Below, one piece after another: positions 41,190 to 50,249 of a stretch of 64,000 nt of DNA. Source of the stretch: Bradyrhizobium paxllaeri (GTDB taxonomy: Bacteria > Pseudomonadota > Alphaproteobacteria > Rhizobiales > Xanthobacteraceae). A model generated the notes under the pieces. The model worked only from the letters and a program-made list of their open reading frames with translations. It was not told where the DNA came from and ran no database searches. Where the stretch lies: the NCBI RefSeq assembly GCF_001693515.2, contig NZ_CP042968.1, positions 5,642,001-5,706,000 on the forward strand, given 5' to 3'. The position numbers and the translations under genes are program-made. Numbering within the stretch: the stretch's first letter is position 1; every line of letters starts with the position of its first letter.

Positions 41190-44100
41190 ATGGCGAACAA
41201 TCCGAAGAAGGCGAAAGATCCCACCGAAGTCGCGCTCTCTGCCATTCAGGAAGCGCTCAACATCAGTGATACGTCCGTCAACCCCAACCGAAATTCGATC
41301 GGCGGCGAACTTGCGCCGCCGGCCATGCCCTCCGCCGCACCTTCCTATTCGGGCGCGCCGTTCGACACGCGCGGCGGCGCCGAGCGGCCCGTGTTCGATC
41401 CGATCGAAGAACCGCGCAGCCCCCGTCGCGCCGCCAATGACGATCGCGAAACCATCGGACAGATTCTGCAAGCGATCCAGAAGAACCACCCTGCGCGCAG
41501 CGTCTACACGCTTGCCACCGTGTTTGGCGGCGTCTGGGTGCTCGGTTGCGCCCTGCTGACCATCAGCTTCCTGCCCTCGCTGCAGGCGGCGATCGGACAG
41601 AGCGGCGGCGTGCTGGTGCTCGCCGGCCTTGCGGCGTTGTTCTTTGCGCCGGTGCTGTTGTTCTACTTCCTCGCCAGCCTCGCCTGGCGCGGCCAGGAAA
41701 TGCGGATGATCGCGCAGTCGATGGCACAGGTCGCAATCCGCTTCTCCGAGCCCGAGGGCGCCGCCGCCGACTCGATGGTGACCGTGGGCCAGGCGATCCG
41801 CCGCGAAGTCGCCGCGATGGGCGACGGCGTCGAGCGCGCGATCGCGCGCGCCGGCGAACTGGAAACGCTCGTCGCCAATGAAGTCGCAGCCCTCGAGCGC
41901 GCCTATACCGACAACGAAGTGCGCATTCGCGCGCTGCTGCAGGACATCGCCCATCAGCGCGACAATCTGGTCGGTCAGGCCGAGCAGGTTCGCAGCGCCA
42001 TTTCCGGCGTCCAGATCGATCTGCGCCACGATATCGCGCTGATCTCGGATGCGATCGCCTCGCGCGTCGACGAGGTCGCAAAAAGCATCACCGGCGCGCT
42101 GGAAGAGCGCGGCCAGCACATCACGAGCGCGCTGAGCCACGCCGGCGACAACATGATCCTCGCGCTCGGCGAGCGCGGCGGCGACCTGCTCGACCGCCTG
42201 GAGGAAGCCAGCGCCGAGACCACGCGCGCCGTGCTCGACGCCTCCGAGCGGCTGACCACCAGCCTCAACTTCAAGACCGGCCACGTCCACGACGAGTTCG
42301 TCGATCTGGCCGACCGCGTCCACGAGATGCTGAACGAACGCATCGACCGCATCACCGGCGAGTTCGAGCAGCGCTCCTCGACCATCGTCGACGGCATCTC
42401 CGACCGCACCGAACAGGTCCACGACTCCCTGAAGAACTCCTCCGACTCGCTGCTGCTCGAGCTTGAGCTGCGTTCGGGCGATCTCGTCAGCAAGATCGAC
42501 GATGCCGGCAACCGCCTGGCGAGCCGCATCCTCACCTCCGGCGACAAGGCCAGCGACGCGCTCGACGTGACCGTGAACACGCTGGTTGCCAAGGTGATCA
42601 GCCAGACCGAGAACGCGCATGACAGTCTCGCGCTGCAGATGAGCGCGTACGACGAACTGGTGAAGAACCAGGGCGCGGAGCTTGCGGAAAAGTTCGCCCG
42701 CGACAGCGGCACGCTCGGCGCACTGATCACGCGGCACATCTCGGAGTTCGACCGCACCGTCAAGACCTTCGGCGGCGAGATCGTGGAACGAATGGGCGCG
42801 CGGACCCAGGAGATTTCGGACAGCCTGAAGAACTACGTCGACACCTTCGACACCCGTCTGGTCTCGAATAGCGGCGAGATCACCGCTTCCCTCGACCAGC
42901 GGCTGCTGCAGTTCGAAACCCAGCTCGGCACCCGCGTCAGCAGCCTCGACAACTCGCTCGAGGGCAAGATCAAGTGGTTCGACGAGGCTGTCGACGGCCG
43001 CCTGAAATCGCTCGAGACGACGTTCGACACCCGCGCCAGGTCCGTCACCGAAACCATCGACAACCGCCTCAGCACGCTGTCGGGCTCGCTGACCGACGGC
43101 GCGGCGCAGGCGATCCAGTCGATCGACCAGCGGCTCAGCCTGCTCACCTCCTCGCTGACCGAAGGCACCGCCCAAGCCATTGCAGCGGTCGACCATCGTA
43201 TTGCCAACGTCACCGAAACCATCGACGGCCGCAGCGCCCATTTGACCGACACCATCCAGGCGCGGTTCCAGGAAATTCACCAGGGCATGGAGACGCGGGT
43301 CGGCGAAATCGCGAGCGGCATTGAGGCCCGGGTCGGCAATCTCACCAACGGCATCGAGACCCGCGTCGGCGACATGGCCAGCGGCATCGAAACCCGGGTG
43401 GGCGCCCTTGCCGGCGACATCGATACCCGCGTTGCGCAATTCGAGGATCTGCTCGGTTCGCGCATCGAGGCCGTGGCAGGCCGGATCGAAAGCAGCGGCC
43501 GCCAGGCCAGCGACGACCTGATGTCGCGCGCCGAAATGCTGTCCTCCGGCATCAAGTCGCATGTCGAGGACGCCGAGCGTTCGCTGACCAACCTCGTGGT
43601 CAATACCTCCGAGACCATTCAGACCGGCGCGCGCACTGCGCAGCAGGCACTGCTGTCGGTTTCCTCGGACGTCGGCGCGCAACTGAAACTGACCTCGGCC
43701 GAGGTTGAAGCCGCCCTCACCGCCGTCGGCACCGGCGCCGCCACGTCGATCCTGACCAGCGCCAGGGATGCGCAGACCACGCTGGCGTCGATCTCCTCCG
43801 AGGCCGCCACGCAGATCAAGTCGCTCGCCGCCGACGTCGAGCGCACGCTCTCGGCCGCAGGCGACGCCACCGCCGCATCGGTTCTCTCAGGCGCGCGCGA
43901 GGCCCAGAGCACGCTGGTGACCGCGTCCGCAGACGCCGCCAACCACGTCAAGTCGCTCGCCATCGATGTCGAGCGTTCGCTGTCGATCGCCGGCACGGCC
44001 ACCGCCGAGGCCGTCACCGCCGGTGCCCGCGAAGCCCAGAGCACGCTGGTCGCCGCCTCCACCGAGGCCGCCAATCAGGTCAAGTCGCTCGCCGCCGACG

Positions 44101-46520
44101 TCCAGCACTCGCTGTCGATCGCCGGCACGGCGACCGCCGAGTCGATCACAGCTGGCGCGCGCGAGGCCCAGACTACCCTGATGAGCGCGTCCGCCGAAGC
44201 GTCGACCCAGGTCAAGTCGCTCGCCGCCGACATCGAGCGTTCCCTTTCGATGGCCGGCAACGCCACCGCCGAGTCGATCACGACGGGCGCGCGCGAGGCC
44301 CAGAACACGCTGATGACGGCGTCTTCGGAAGCCACCAACCACGTCAAGTCGCTGGCGATCGACGTCGAGCGCACGCTGACCGCGGTCGGCGCCGCCGCCG
44401 CCACGTCCCTCCTCGGCAGTGCGCGCGAGGCGCAGAGCTCGCTGTCTGCGACCTCTACGGAGGCTGCGAACCAGATCAAGGCGATCGCCGCCGACATGGA
44501 GCGTTCGCTCGGCGCCGTCACCGCCTCCACGACCGACACCATCCAGACCACCGCGCAGAACGCACAGAGCGCGCTGGTTGCCGCAACCAACGAGGTCAGC
44601 TCCAAGGTCAAATCGACCTCGGCCGATATCGAGCGTTCGGTGCTCGCCGCGAGCAGCAATTTCGGCTCGACGATGACCGGCAAGACCGACGAAATCGTCA
44701 CCTATGTTCAGCAGCAGACCGACCGTCTGGCGCAGATCGTCGACAGCCGCCGCGGCTCGCTGATCGAGGCACTCGGCACCAAGGCCACGCAACTGACTGG
44801 TGACATCGACCGCGTCACCGCCGACGCGCTGAAATCGATCGAAACCCGCGGCCAGGCATTCTCGCAATCGATGTCGACCCACGGCTCGGACGTCGCGCGC
44901 ACGATCACCACCGCCGGCGACCTCGCCACCGGCGCGGTGGCCAAGTCGCTGAAGGACCTCGAACAGGCGTCGCGTTCGGCCATCGACCAGTCGCGTCAGG
45001 TGTCGATCGCCGCCGTCACCGAGATGCAGGAGACCAGCAAGATCCTGCGCACCGACACGGTGGCGCTGTTCGAGCGGCTGCGCGAAGGCAACATCCTGCT
45101 GCAGGAAGTGCTGACCGGCGCCCACGACAACCTCAACTCGCTGGAACGCGCGCTGGTGACCCGCGTGGCCGACTTCGTATCCGCCATGAACGACGTCACC
45201 GCCCGCAATGGCATCGCTACCCAGACCCTGGAAGACCAGCTCACGGTCTTCAACGGCAAGACCACCAAGGCGCTGGAAGATCTCGGCTCGCTCTCCAGCG
45301 AGTTCGAGAAGCACGGCAAGGCGCTGGTCGATGCGGCCGGCGTGGTCGAAAAGGCCAACCTCTCCACCACGACGTCGGTCGCCGACCGCAAGTCGCAGCT
45401 TGAATCGCTGGTGACCACCATCGATCTGCGCACCACCGACCTCGACCAGCGGCTGTCGCGCTTCACCGGTCTGCTCGATGAATCGCTCGCCGCGGCCGAA
45501 GAGCGTGCCCGCGACATCGCGCGCGTGGTCGCGGAGACCGCAGGCGCCGGATCGGCCGCGATCAGCCGCCAGTTCGAGGCGGTGCGAACTGCGGCCGAGA
45601 ACGAGCGGCAGCAGACCCTCCATGCGATGAACGATCTGTACCAGCAGAGCACGCATGAAACCGATGAGATGTTCAAGCAATCGACCGAGAAGTTCGCGGC
45701 GATGGTGCAGACCATGAAGCAGATGGCGGCCGAGATGCATCAGGAGCTGGAGGCGACGCGCAACGAGCTGCGCCGCGGCGTGCTTGAGATGCCGCAGGAA
45801 GCCGCCGACAACACCGCGCAGATGCGCAAGGTGATCGTCGACCAGATCGAGGCGCTGGCCGAGCTCAACCGGATCGTCGCCCATCACGGTCGCGGGCTCG
45901 ACGTCGTGACCGCCGGTCGTGCCGGCGTACAACGCCAGGAAGAGCCGGTGATGGCCGCCGCTGTCACTGGTCGCAACGAGGTGCGCATGCGCGACGCCGG
46001 CAGCGCGTCGACCCTGCCGCCGCCGGATCTCGGCATGCCGATGCCCGCCCAGCGCCGCACCGAAGCCCCGCCGGTCTCGCCGGCTGCTCAGGACGCGGGA
46101 CGCGACGGATGGCTGTCCGATCTTCTGAGCCGCACCGATGCCGGTGGACGCGAAACGCCGCGGGGCCGGCCGCAGGGCGCGGCCAATCCGCTGGAATCGC
46201 TGTCGCTCGACATCGGCCGGCTGATGGATCGCAACCTCGCCGCTGAAATGTGGGATCGCTACCAGCGCGGCGAGAGCAAGGCGTTCACCAAGCGCCTCTA
46301 CACGCCCGCCGGCCAGAAGGCGTTCGACGAAGTCTCGCGCAAATACCGCGCCGACCGTGGCTTCAAGCAGACGGTCGACCGCTACATCGCCGAGTTCGAA
46401 CGGCTGCTGGATGAGGTCGCACGCGATGATCGCGGACCGCAGGCGCTGCGCAGCCACCTCACCTCGGAGACGGGCATGGTCTACACCCTGCTCGCGCATG
46501 CAGCGGGCCGGCTGGGGTAA
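41190..46520 (+). CDS. Giant coiled-coil polar protein, GPR/RgsE-like
   Basis: 1776 residues. The N-terminal ~100 residues are soluble and Pro/Ser-rich, followed by two transmembrane helices (about 105-128 and 138-162). More than 1400 residues of almost continuous coiled coil follow with apolipoprotein-like periodicity, then a short conserved C-terminal domain (SLDIGRLMDRNLAAEMWDRYQRGE, YRADRGFKQTVDRYIAEFERLL). This architecture matches the growth pole ring protein of Agrobacterium and RgsE of Sinorhizobium, which organise unipolar growth in Rhizobiales. Five 11-residue repeats (701-755) and eight 44-residue repeats (814-1165) are exact in length. It is followed by a strong terminator. Confidence 0.82.
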   Translation: MANNPKKAKDPTEVALSAIQEALNISDTSVNPNRNSIGGELAPPAMPSAAPSYSGAPFDTRGGAERPVFDPIEEPRSPRRAANDDRETIGQILQAIQKNHPARSVYTLATVFGGVWVLGCALLTISFLPSLQAAIGQSGGVLVLAGLAALFFAPVLLFYFLASLAWRGQEMRMIAQSMAQVAIRFSEPEGAAADSMVTVGQAIRREVAAMGDGVERAIARAGELETLVANEVAALERAYTDNEVRIRALLQDIAHQRDNLVGQAEQVRSAISGVQIDLRHDIALISDAIASRVDEVAKSITGALEERGQHITSALSHAGDNMILALGERGGDLLDRLEEASAETTRAVLDASERLTTSLNFKTGHVHDEFVDLADRVHEMLNERIDRITGEFEQRSSTIVDGISDRTEQVHDSLKNSSDSLLLELELRSGDLVSKIDDAGNRLASRILTSGDKASDALDVTVNTLVAKVISQTENAHDSLALQMSAYDELVKNQGAELAEKFARDSGTLGALITRHISEFDRTVKTFGGEIVERMGARTQEISDSLKNYVDTFDTRLVSNSGEITASLDQRLLQFETQLGTRVSSLDNSLEGKIKWFDEAVDGRLKSLETTFDTRARSVTETIDNRLSTLSGSLTDGAAQAIQSIDQRLSLLTSSLTEGTAQAIAAVDHRIANVTETIDGRSAHLTDTIQARFQEIHQGMETRVGEIASGIEARVGNLTNGIETRVGDMASGIETRVGALAGDIDTRVAQFEDLLGSRIEAVAGRIESSGRQASDDLMSRAEMLSSGIKSHVEDAERSLTNLVVNTSETIQTGARTAQQALLSVSSDVGAQLKLTSAEVEAALTAVGTGAATSILTSARDAQTTLASISSEAATQIKSLAADVERTLSAAGDATAASVLSGAREAQSTLVTASADAANHVKSLAIDVERSLSIAGTATAEAVTAGAREAQSTLVAASTEAANQVKSLAADVQHSLSIAGTATAESITAGAREAQTTLMSASAEASTQVKSLAADIERSLSMAGNATAESITTGAREAQNTLMTASSEATNHVKSLAIDVERTLTAVGAAAATSLLGSAREAQSSLSATSTEAANQIKAIAADMERSLGAVTASTTDTIQTTAQNAQSALVAATNEVSSKVKSTSADIERSVLAASSNFGSTMTGKTDEIVTYVQQQTDRLAQIVDSRRGSLIEALGTKATQLTGDIDRVTADALKSIETRGQAFSQSMSTHGSDVARTITTAGDLATGAVAKSLKDLEQASRSAIDQSRQVSIAAVTEMQETSKILRTDTVALFERLREGNILLQEVLTGAHDNLNSLERALVTRVADFVSAMNDVTARNGIATQTLEDQLTVFNGKTTKALEDLGSLSSEFEKHGKALVDAAGVVEKANLSTTTSVADRKSQLESLVTTIDLRTTDLDQRLSRFTGLLDESLAAAEERARDIARVVAETAGAGSAAISRQFEAVRTAAENERQQTLHAMNDLYQQSTHETDEMFKQSTEKFAAMVQTMKQMAAEMHQELEATRNELRRGVLEMPQEAADNTAQMRKVIVDQIEALAELNRIVAHHGRGLDVVTAGRAGVQRQEEPVMAAAVTGRNEVRMRDAGSASTLPPPDLGMPMPAQRRTEAPPVSPAAQDAGRDGWLSDLLSRTDAGGRETPRGRPQGAANPLESLSLDIGRLMDRNLAAEMWDRYQRGESKAFTKRLYTPAGQKAFDEVSRKYRADRGFKQTVDRYIAEFERLLDEVARDDRGPQALRSHLTSETGMVYTLLAHAAGRLG
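43290..43454 (+). repeat. Five 33-bp coding repeats (11-residue hendecads)
   Basis: Five units starting at 43290, 43323, 43356, 43389 and 43422 encode (E/D)(T/A)RV(G/A)-x6. An 11-residue period is the hendecad of right-handed coiled coils and of apolipoprotein helices. Confidence 0.9.
43629..44684 (+). repeat. Eight 132-bp coding repeats (44 residues each)
   Basis: Units start at 43629, 43761, 43893, 44025, 44157, 44289, 44421 and 44553 with no length variation. Typical unit: AREAQSTL, then EAANQVKSLAADVERSLS, then a TATAE segment. Forty-four residues are four hendecads. Units 3-6 are most alike at DNA level; the outer ones are more diverged. Confidence 0.92.
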
Positions 46521-46545
46521 AGGCCCGGATCAATCGTAAGTCAGA

Positions 46546-46573
46546 AAAACGGAGGCAGTGATGCCTCCGTTTT
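46546..46573 (+). terminator. Terminator of the GPR-like gene
   Basis: Perfect 12-bp stem AAAACGGAGGCA / TGCCTCCGTTTT with a 4-nt loop, followed by GTTTTT. Confidence 0.95.
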
Positions 46574-46620
46574 GTTTTTCCGACCACGATCGAGATGCAG
46601 CGCTCTGGATGGGAACGGCA

Positions 46621-46902
46621 ATGGACTACATCAAGGTAAGCTGGAAACAGGACAATCCTCACACTCCGGTCCTGCTTTACAGCGAGATGGACGATGAGCG
46701 GTGGGAGGTCAGGAAAGTGGAAGTATTTCCCGACGGGTCGTTCGGATATGCCGATCGCTCCACGTCTCGCGGGACGACTTTCCTGGGCCTCGAACCAATA
46801 CCGACGCTTTCGGAGATTGCTGCAATTCCCGAGTTCGAACCTGTGGCGATCACGAAGGACGAGTTTGAAGCAATGTGGTTGAAGGCGGCCAGACAAGTCT
46901 GA
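46621..46902 (+). CDS. DUF6881 family protein
   Basis: 93 residues from MDYIKVSWKQD (ATG 46621; ATG 46609 four codons earlier is possible). Matches the small family with the patterns PVLLYSEMDDERWEVRKVEVFPDGSFGYAD and PIPTLSEIAAIPEFEPVAITKDEFEAMW. These genes turn up in polymorphic toxin and immunity contexts and as orphans; no toxin gene is adjacent here. Function unknown. Confidence 0.78.
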   Translation: MDYIKVSWKQDNPHTPVLLYSEMDDERWEVRKVEVFPDGSFGYADRSTSRGTTFLGLEPIPTLSEIAAIPEFEPVAITKDEFEAMWLKAARQV

Positions 46903-46945
46903 CGACGGGATAAATCAGCCAACCCATTGCCGATTTGCAGGTTGC

Positions 46946-47029
46946 CGTCATTGCGAGGAGCAAAGCGACGAAGCAATCCATACCGTCGGCGCGGAAGCTA
47001 TGGATTGCTTCGCTTCGCTCGCAATGACG
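46946..47029. repeat. REP-like palindrome
   Basis: CGTCATTGCGAGGAGCAAAG... and its near-inverted partner ...CTTCGCTCGCAATGACG bracket a core containing AAGCAATCCATA / TATGGATTGCTT. I recognise this as an intergenic palindrome common in Bradyrhizobium and relatives. It lies between two convergent genes. Confidence 0.82.
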
Positions 47030-47089
47030 CGGTGAAAGTTCGGCATCGCGGATGGTGACAGGGCGAGGCGAACTACTCGCCATGCGCCC

Positions 47090-47986
47090 CTACTGTCGCT
47101 TCTGTCCGCTCGGTGCCCTCGGAGCCGCGGGCGCTGGAGCCGGTGCTGGCGGCGGCGCGGCCGCCTGGCTGTTGCTGCTGCTGCCTCCCCCGAAAATCAC
47201 GCGGGTCGGGTTGCGGTCGAAATTGTTCACGGCGCGGCTGATATCGGCGAGCGTGCGGCGACCGTCGGCCATCAGCGCGCCCGACCGCTTGTCGAAATCC
47301 TCCGCCAGATCCTTGATCGCCTTCACCATCAAGTTCAGTTCGCCGCCGGCGGCGCCGCCCGCGATCGTGTTCAGCCCGAGCATCAGGCTGTCGGCCTTGC
47401 CCATCACGCCGTCGACGCGGAGCATGACGTTGTCGATCTTCTCGGAGTTGCGCGCCAGCGTAGCGGTGAAGGTCTCGAGATTCCGCAACGAGTTCTTCAC
47501 CGATTCCTGGTTGTCGGCAACGAGCCGGTTGACGTTCTGCAGCGTAGCGCGGATGGATTCCGTCACATCCTGCAGCGCGCTCGGATCGGCCGTCAGCATC
47601 GGCACGCCGTCCTCGTCGAGCGGCACGGCAGCCGCATTTTCCTCGCCACCTTTCAGCGAGATCGCGGCGACGCCGGTCAGCCCCTGGAATTCGAGACCCA
47701 CAAGCGTGTCTTTCCGAATCGGAGCGTTGTTCTCGACCATCGCCAGTGCGACCACCCGCCGCGGGTTGTCGAGCTTGACCGACACAACCTCCCCTATTCT
47801 GATACCGTTAAAATTGACGCTGCCGCCATTGCGCAGGCCTGACGCCGGGCCTTCGAACACGATGCGGATCGGGCTGCGCAGCTTGGTGGTATGCAGGCTC
47901 TGGAACCACAGCACAAAACCGAACGCCGCGGCGATCACCGCCAGCGTGAAGGCCCCGATCAGGACGTAATTCGCCCGCGTTTCCAT
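47090..47986 (-). CDS. mlaD: MlaD-type MCE-domain lipid-transport protein
   Basis: 298 residues with one N-terminal transmembrane helix (NYVLIGAFTLAVIAAAFGFVLW) and one MCE domain (IVFEGPASGLRNGGSVNFNGIRIGEVVSVKL, then TLVGLEFQGLTGVAAISL). A helical region and a Pro/Ala-rich tail follow. MCE proteins form hexameric rings that carry phospholipids between membranes with MlaE and MlaF. It is third in the operon mlaE-mlaF-mlaD, separated from mlaF by 215 bp of repeat DNA. The usual downstream lipoprotein is not encoded here. Confidence 0.94.
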   Translation of the reverse strand: METRANYVLIGAFTLAVIAAAFGFVLWFQSLHTTKLRSPIRIVFEGPASGLRNGGSVNFNGIRIGEVVSVKLDNPRRVVALAMVENNAPIRKDTLVGLEFQGLTGVAAISLKGGEENAAAVPLDEDGVPMLTADPSALQDVTESIRATLQNVNRLVADNQESVKNSLRNLETFTATLARNSEKIDNVMLRVDGVMGKADSLMLGLNTIAGGAAGGELNLMVKAIKDLAEDFDKRSGALMADGRRTLADISRAVNNFDRNPTRVIFGGGSSSNSQAAAPPPAPAPAPAAPRAPSGQKRQ

Positions 47987-48049
47987 AACTCAAGGTACTC
48001 CGAAACCAGGGTCTGTCCGGCGTCGCCGATAGACCCGTCATTATCTCAT

Positions 48050-48203
48050 GTTTGAGCATGATCCGATCCGAAAACCGATCACACTTTTGGGGGTCATGCT
48101 CCGAGCGTGACGACGTTTCTTCGAATCGTCATCACGCTCTAACTCTTTGATTTGAGCATGATCTTATCGGAAAACCGGCATCGACTTTTCCGGATCATGC
48201 TTT
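48050..48203. repeat. Tandem pair of intergenic repeats inside the mla operon
   Basis: Two copies of the element TTTGAGCATGATC...CGGAAAACCG...TTTT...GG.TCATGCT at about 48050-48106 and 48151-48203, separated by GAGCGTGACGACG / CGTCATCACGCTC. I recognise the TTTGAGCATGATC element as frequent in Bradyrhizobium and Rhodopseudomonas. The right copy overlaps the last codons of mlaF. Confidence 0.8.
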
Positions 48204-48978
48204 AGCCCATCACAGCGCGGGCGCGTTTGCCGTGAAAATATTGCCTCAGCCAGGGATGCTGCGAGGCCTGCATGTCGGCAATCGATCCTGCTGCAATGAT
48301 CTTACCGTTCCCTAAAACCGCGATGCGGTCGCAGGCCGTATATAGGCTGTCGAGATCATGGGTTACCATGAAAACCGTCAGGCCCAAAGTACGCTGCAGG
48401 GTGCGCACCAGCTCGTCAAAATCTCCGGCGCCGATCGGATCGAGCCCGGAGGTCGGCTCGTCCAGGAACACCAGTTCGGGATCGAGCGCGAGCGCGCGCG
48501 CCAGCGCCACGCGCTTGATCATGCCGCCGGACAGTTCGGACGGATATCGGTCGGCGACTTCGGGCCGCAGGCCCACCATGCCGAGCTTGGCCACCATGAT
48601 CTCGTCGAGCAACCGTTGAGAGACCTTGAGATATTCGCGCACGGGAAACTGGATGTTCTGCCGCACGGTGAGCGAGGAGAAGAGCGCGCCCTGCTGGAAC
48701 AGGATGCCCCAGCGGCGCTCGACGCCGCGGCGCTCGGCGGCGCTCGCCGCATCGAGGTCGACGCCGAACACCTCGATGCTTCCGGCGATCTTGGGCACGA
48801 GACCGATGATGGTGCGCGTCAGCACCGATTTTCCGGCGCCCGACGGGCCGACAAATCCCAAGATCTCGCCGCGCTTGACGTCAAGGTTGAGTCCGTCGAG
48901 CACCCGCGTCTTGCCGAACTGCACGGTGATGTCGCGCACCCGGATGATGGCGTCGGAAATTTCGCCCGCCATGGTCAC
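48202..48978 (-). CDS. mlaF: MlaF-type ABC ATPase
   Basis: 258 residues. Walker A GFVGPSGAGKSVLTRTI, Q-loop FQQGALFSS, signature LSGGMIKRVALARALAL, Walker B LVFLDEPTSGLDPIGAG, switch His in FMVTHDLDSL. It powers the MlaE permease. GTG 48978 overlaps the mlaE stop (GTGA); ATG 48972 is an alternative. Its last codons lie within an intergenic-type repeat, so the C-terminus (HGKRARAVMG) may have been remodelled. Confidence 0.95.
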   Translation of the reverse strand: MTMAGEISDAIIRVRDITVQFGKTRVLDGLNLDVKRGEILGFVGPSGAGKSVLTRTIIGLVPKIAGSIEVFGVDLDAASAAERRGVERRWGILFQQGALFSSLTVRQNIQFPVREYLKVSQRLLDEIMVAKLGMVGLRPEVADRYPSELSGGMIKRVALARALALDPELVFLDEPTSGLDPIGAGDFDELVRTLQRTLGLTVFMVTHDLDSLYTACDRIAVLGNGKIIAAGSIADMQASQHPWLRQYFHGKRARAVMG

Positions 48979-50108
48979 ATTCCGATCGATGCAAAGAAGA
49001 TGGCGAACACGCCGTCCATCACGATCACGAAGAAGATACCCTTCACGACAGAGGATGTCGTGTGCTGGCCGAGCGATTCAGCGCTGCCCTGCACCGCCAG
49101 CCCCTCGACGCAGGCGACGATGCCGATGACGGCGGCCATCACCGGCGCCTTGATCATGCCGACGACGAAATGATCGATCGAGATGGCGTCGCGCAGCCGC
49201 AACAGAAACGCCTCGGGCTCGACGCCGCCATAGAGCCAGGCCACCAGCCCGCCGCCGTAGAGCGCGGCCATCGCCCCAAGAAACGCCAGGATTGGCAGCG
49301 CCAAAACCAGCGCCAGCATCCGCGGCAGGATCAGGACCTCGATCGGATCGAAACCCATGGTGCGCAGCGCGTCGATTTCCTCGCGCATCTTCATCGAGCC
49401 GAGCTCGGCGGTGTAGGCCGAGCCCGAGCGGCCCGCCACCATGATCGCGACCAAGAGCACGCCGATCTCGCGCAGCACCAGCACGCCGAGCATGTCGACC
49501 ACGAAGATGTCGGCGCCGAACTTGCGGAAGTGGAAGATGCCCTGCTGCGAGATGATGCAGCCGATCAGGAACGTGATCAGAACCACGATCGGCACCGCGC
49601 GCCAGCACACCTGCTCCAGATGATGGATGGTCGAGGTCAGGCGGAAACCGCGCGGGCGGATGATGACGTGGGCGGTCGCAGCGAGCACCGCGCCCAGCAT
49701 GTCGATCAGCCCGATCAGGGTGCCGCCGATGCCGGCCACGGCGCGGCCGATCTGCTCCAGCATGCCCGTGATCGTCACCCGGTCGGTGTCGACGACCGGC
49801 TCCGCCTTCACCCGGCGCACCTCGTCGACCAGGCTCGAATAATTATCCGACAGCCCGGCGATCTCCGCCTCGACACCGCCATGGGTCAGGCTGCGGCGTA
49901 GCCGCTCGATCAGCCAGGCGCCGAACGTGTCGAGCTTCGACACCTGCGAGACGTCGATAAAGATGTTGGGCCGGGTGCCGCTGAGCTTCTCGGCATCGGC
50001 GACCATTCGCTCCAGCATCGGCGCAAAGCGGGCCGTCCAGGAGCCGGCCGCGCACAGCGCCAGCGCGTTGCCCCTGGCTATCCGCTCTAATGTCGGGTCG
50101 CCGCTCAC
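48975..50108 (-). CDS. mlaE: MlaE-type permease with N-terminal STAS domain
   Basis: 377 residues from GTG 50108, with AAGGGTGGG upstream; the frame continues 118 codons further without support. The first ~100 residues are a STAS-like domain (NIFIDVSQVSKLDTFGAWLIERL). The permease follows (GFRLTSTIHHLEQVCWRAVPIVVLITFLIGCIISQQG, AGRSGSAYTAELGSMKMREEIDALRTMG, ESLGQHTTSSVVKGIFFVIVMD). In E. coli the STAS protein MlaB is separate; here it is fused. First gene of the operon. Confidence 0.94.
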   Translation of the reverse strand: MSGDPTLERIARGNALALCAAGSWTARFAPMLERMVADAEKLSGTRPNIFIDVSQVSKLDTFGAWLIERLRRSLTHGGVEAEIAGLSDNYSSLVDEVRRVKAEPVVDTDRVTITGMLEQIGRAVAGIGGTLIGLIDMLGAVLAATAHVIIRPRGFRLTSTIHHLEQVCWRAVPIVVLITFLIGCIISQQGIFHFRKFGADIFVVDMLGVLVLREIGVLLVAIMVAGRSGSAYTAELGSMKMREEIDALRTMGFDPIEVLILPRMLALVLALPILAFLGAMAALYGGGLVAWLYGGVEPEAFLLRLRDAISIDHFVVGMIKAPVMAAVIGIVACVEGLAVQGSAESLGQHTTSSVVKGIFFVIVMDGVFAIFFASIGM

Positions 50109-50249
50109 CTTACCCACCCTTCGGCAGATATGCGCTCCCTGAAAAAACGTCAGGTTCCGCACGCCGCTCGCCTTGTAGAATCTGCCCCTAACCAGCCATA
50201 GTTGGTAGCGGCGGGCAAGCTTAGGTTCAGAAAATTGCCAGATTTTGAA

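Noticed and set aside
43290-44684. Regular direct repeats that might be read as a CRISPR or satellite array
   Set aside because: All units are in frame, coding and without spacers; they are coiled-coil repeats.
41112-46499. Two very long minus-strand open frames (856 and 870 codons) opposite the GPR-like gene
   Set aside because: They mirror the repeat and codon bias of the real gene in a GC-rich genome, have low-complexity Arg/Asp/Val-rich products and no ribosome-binding sites.
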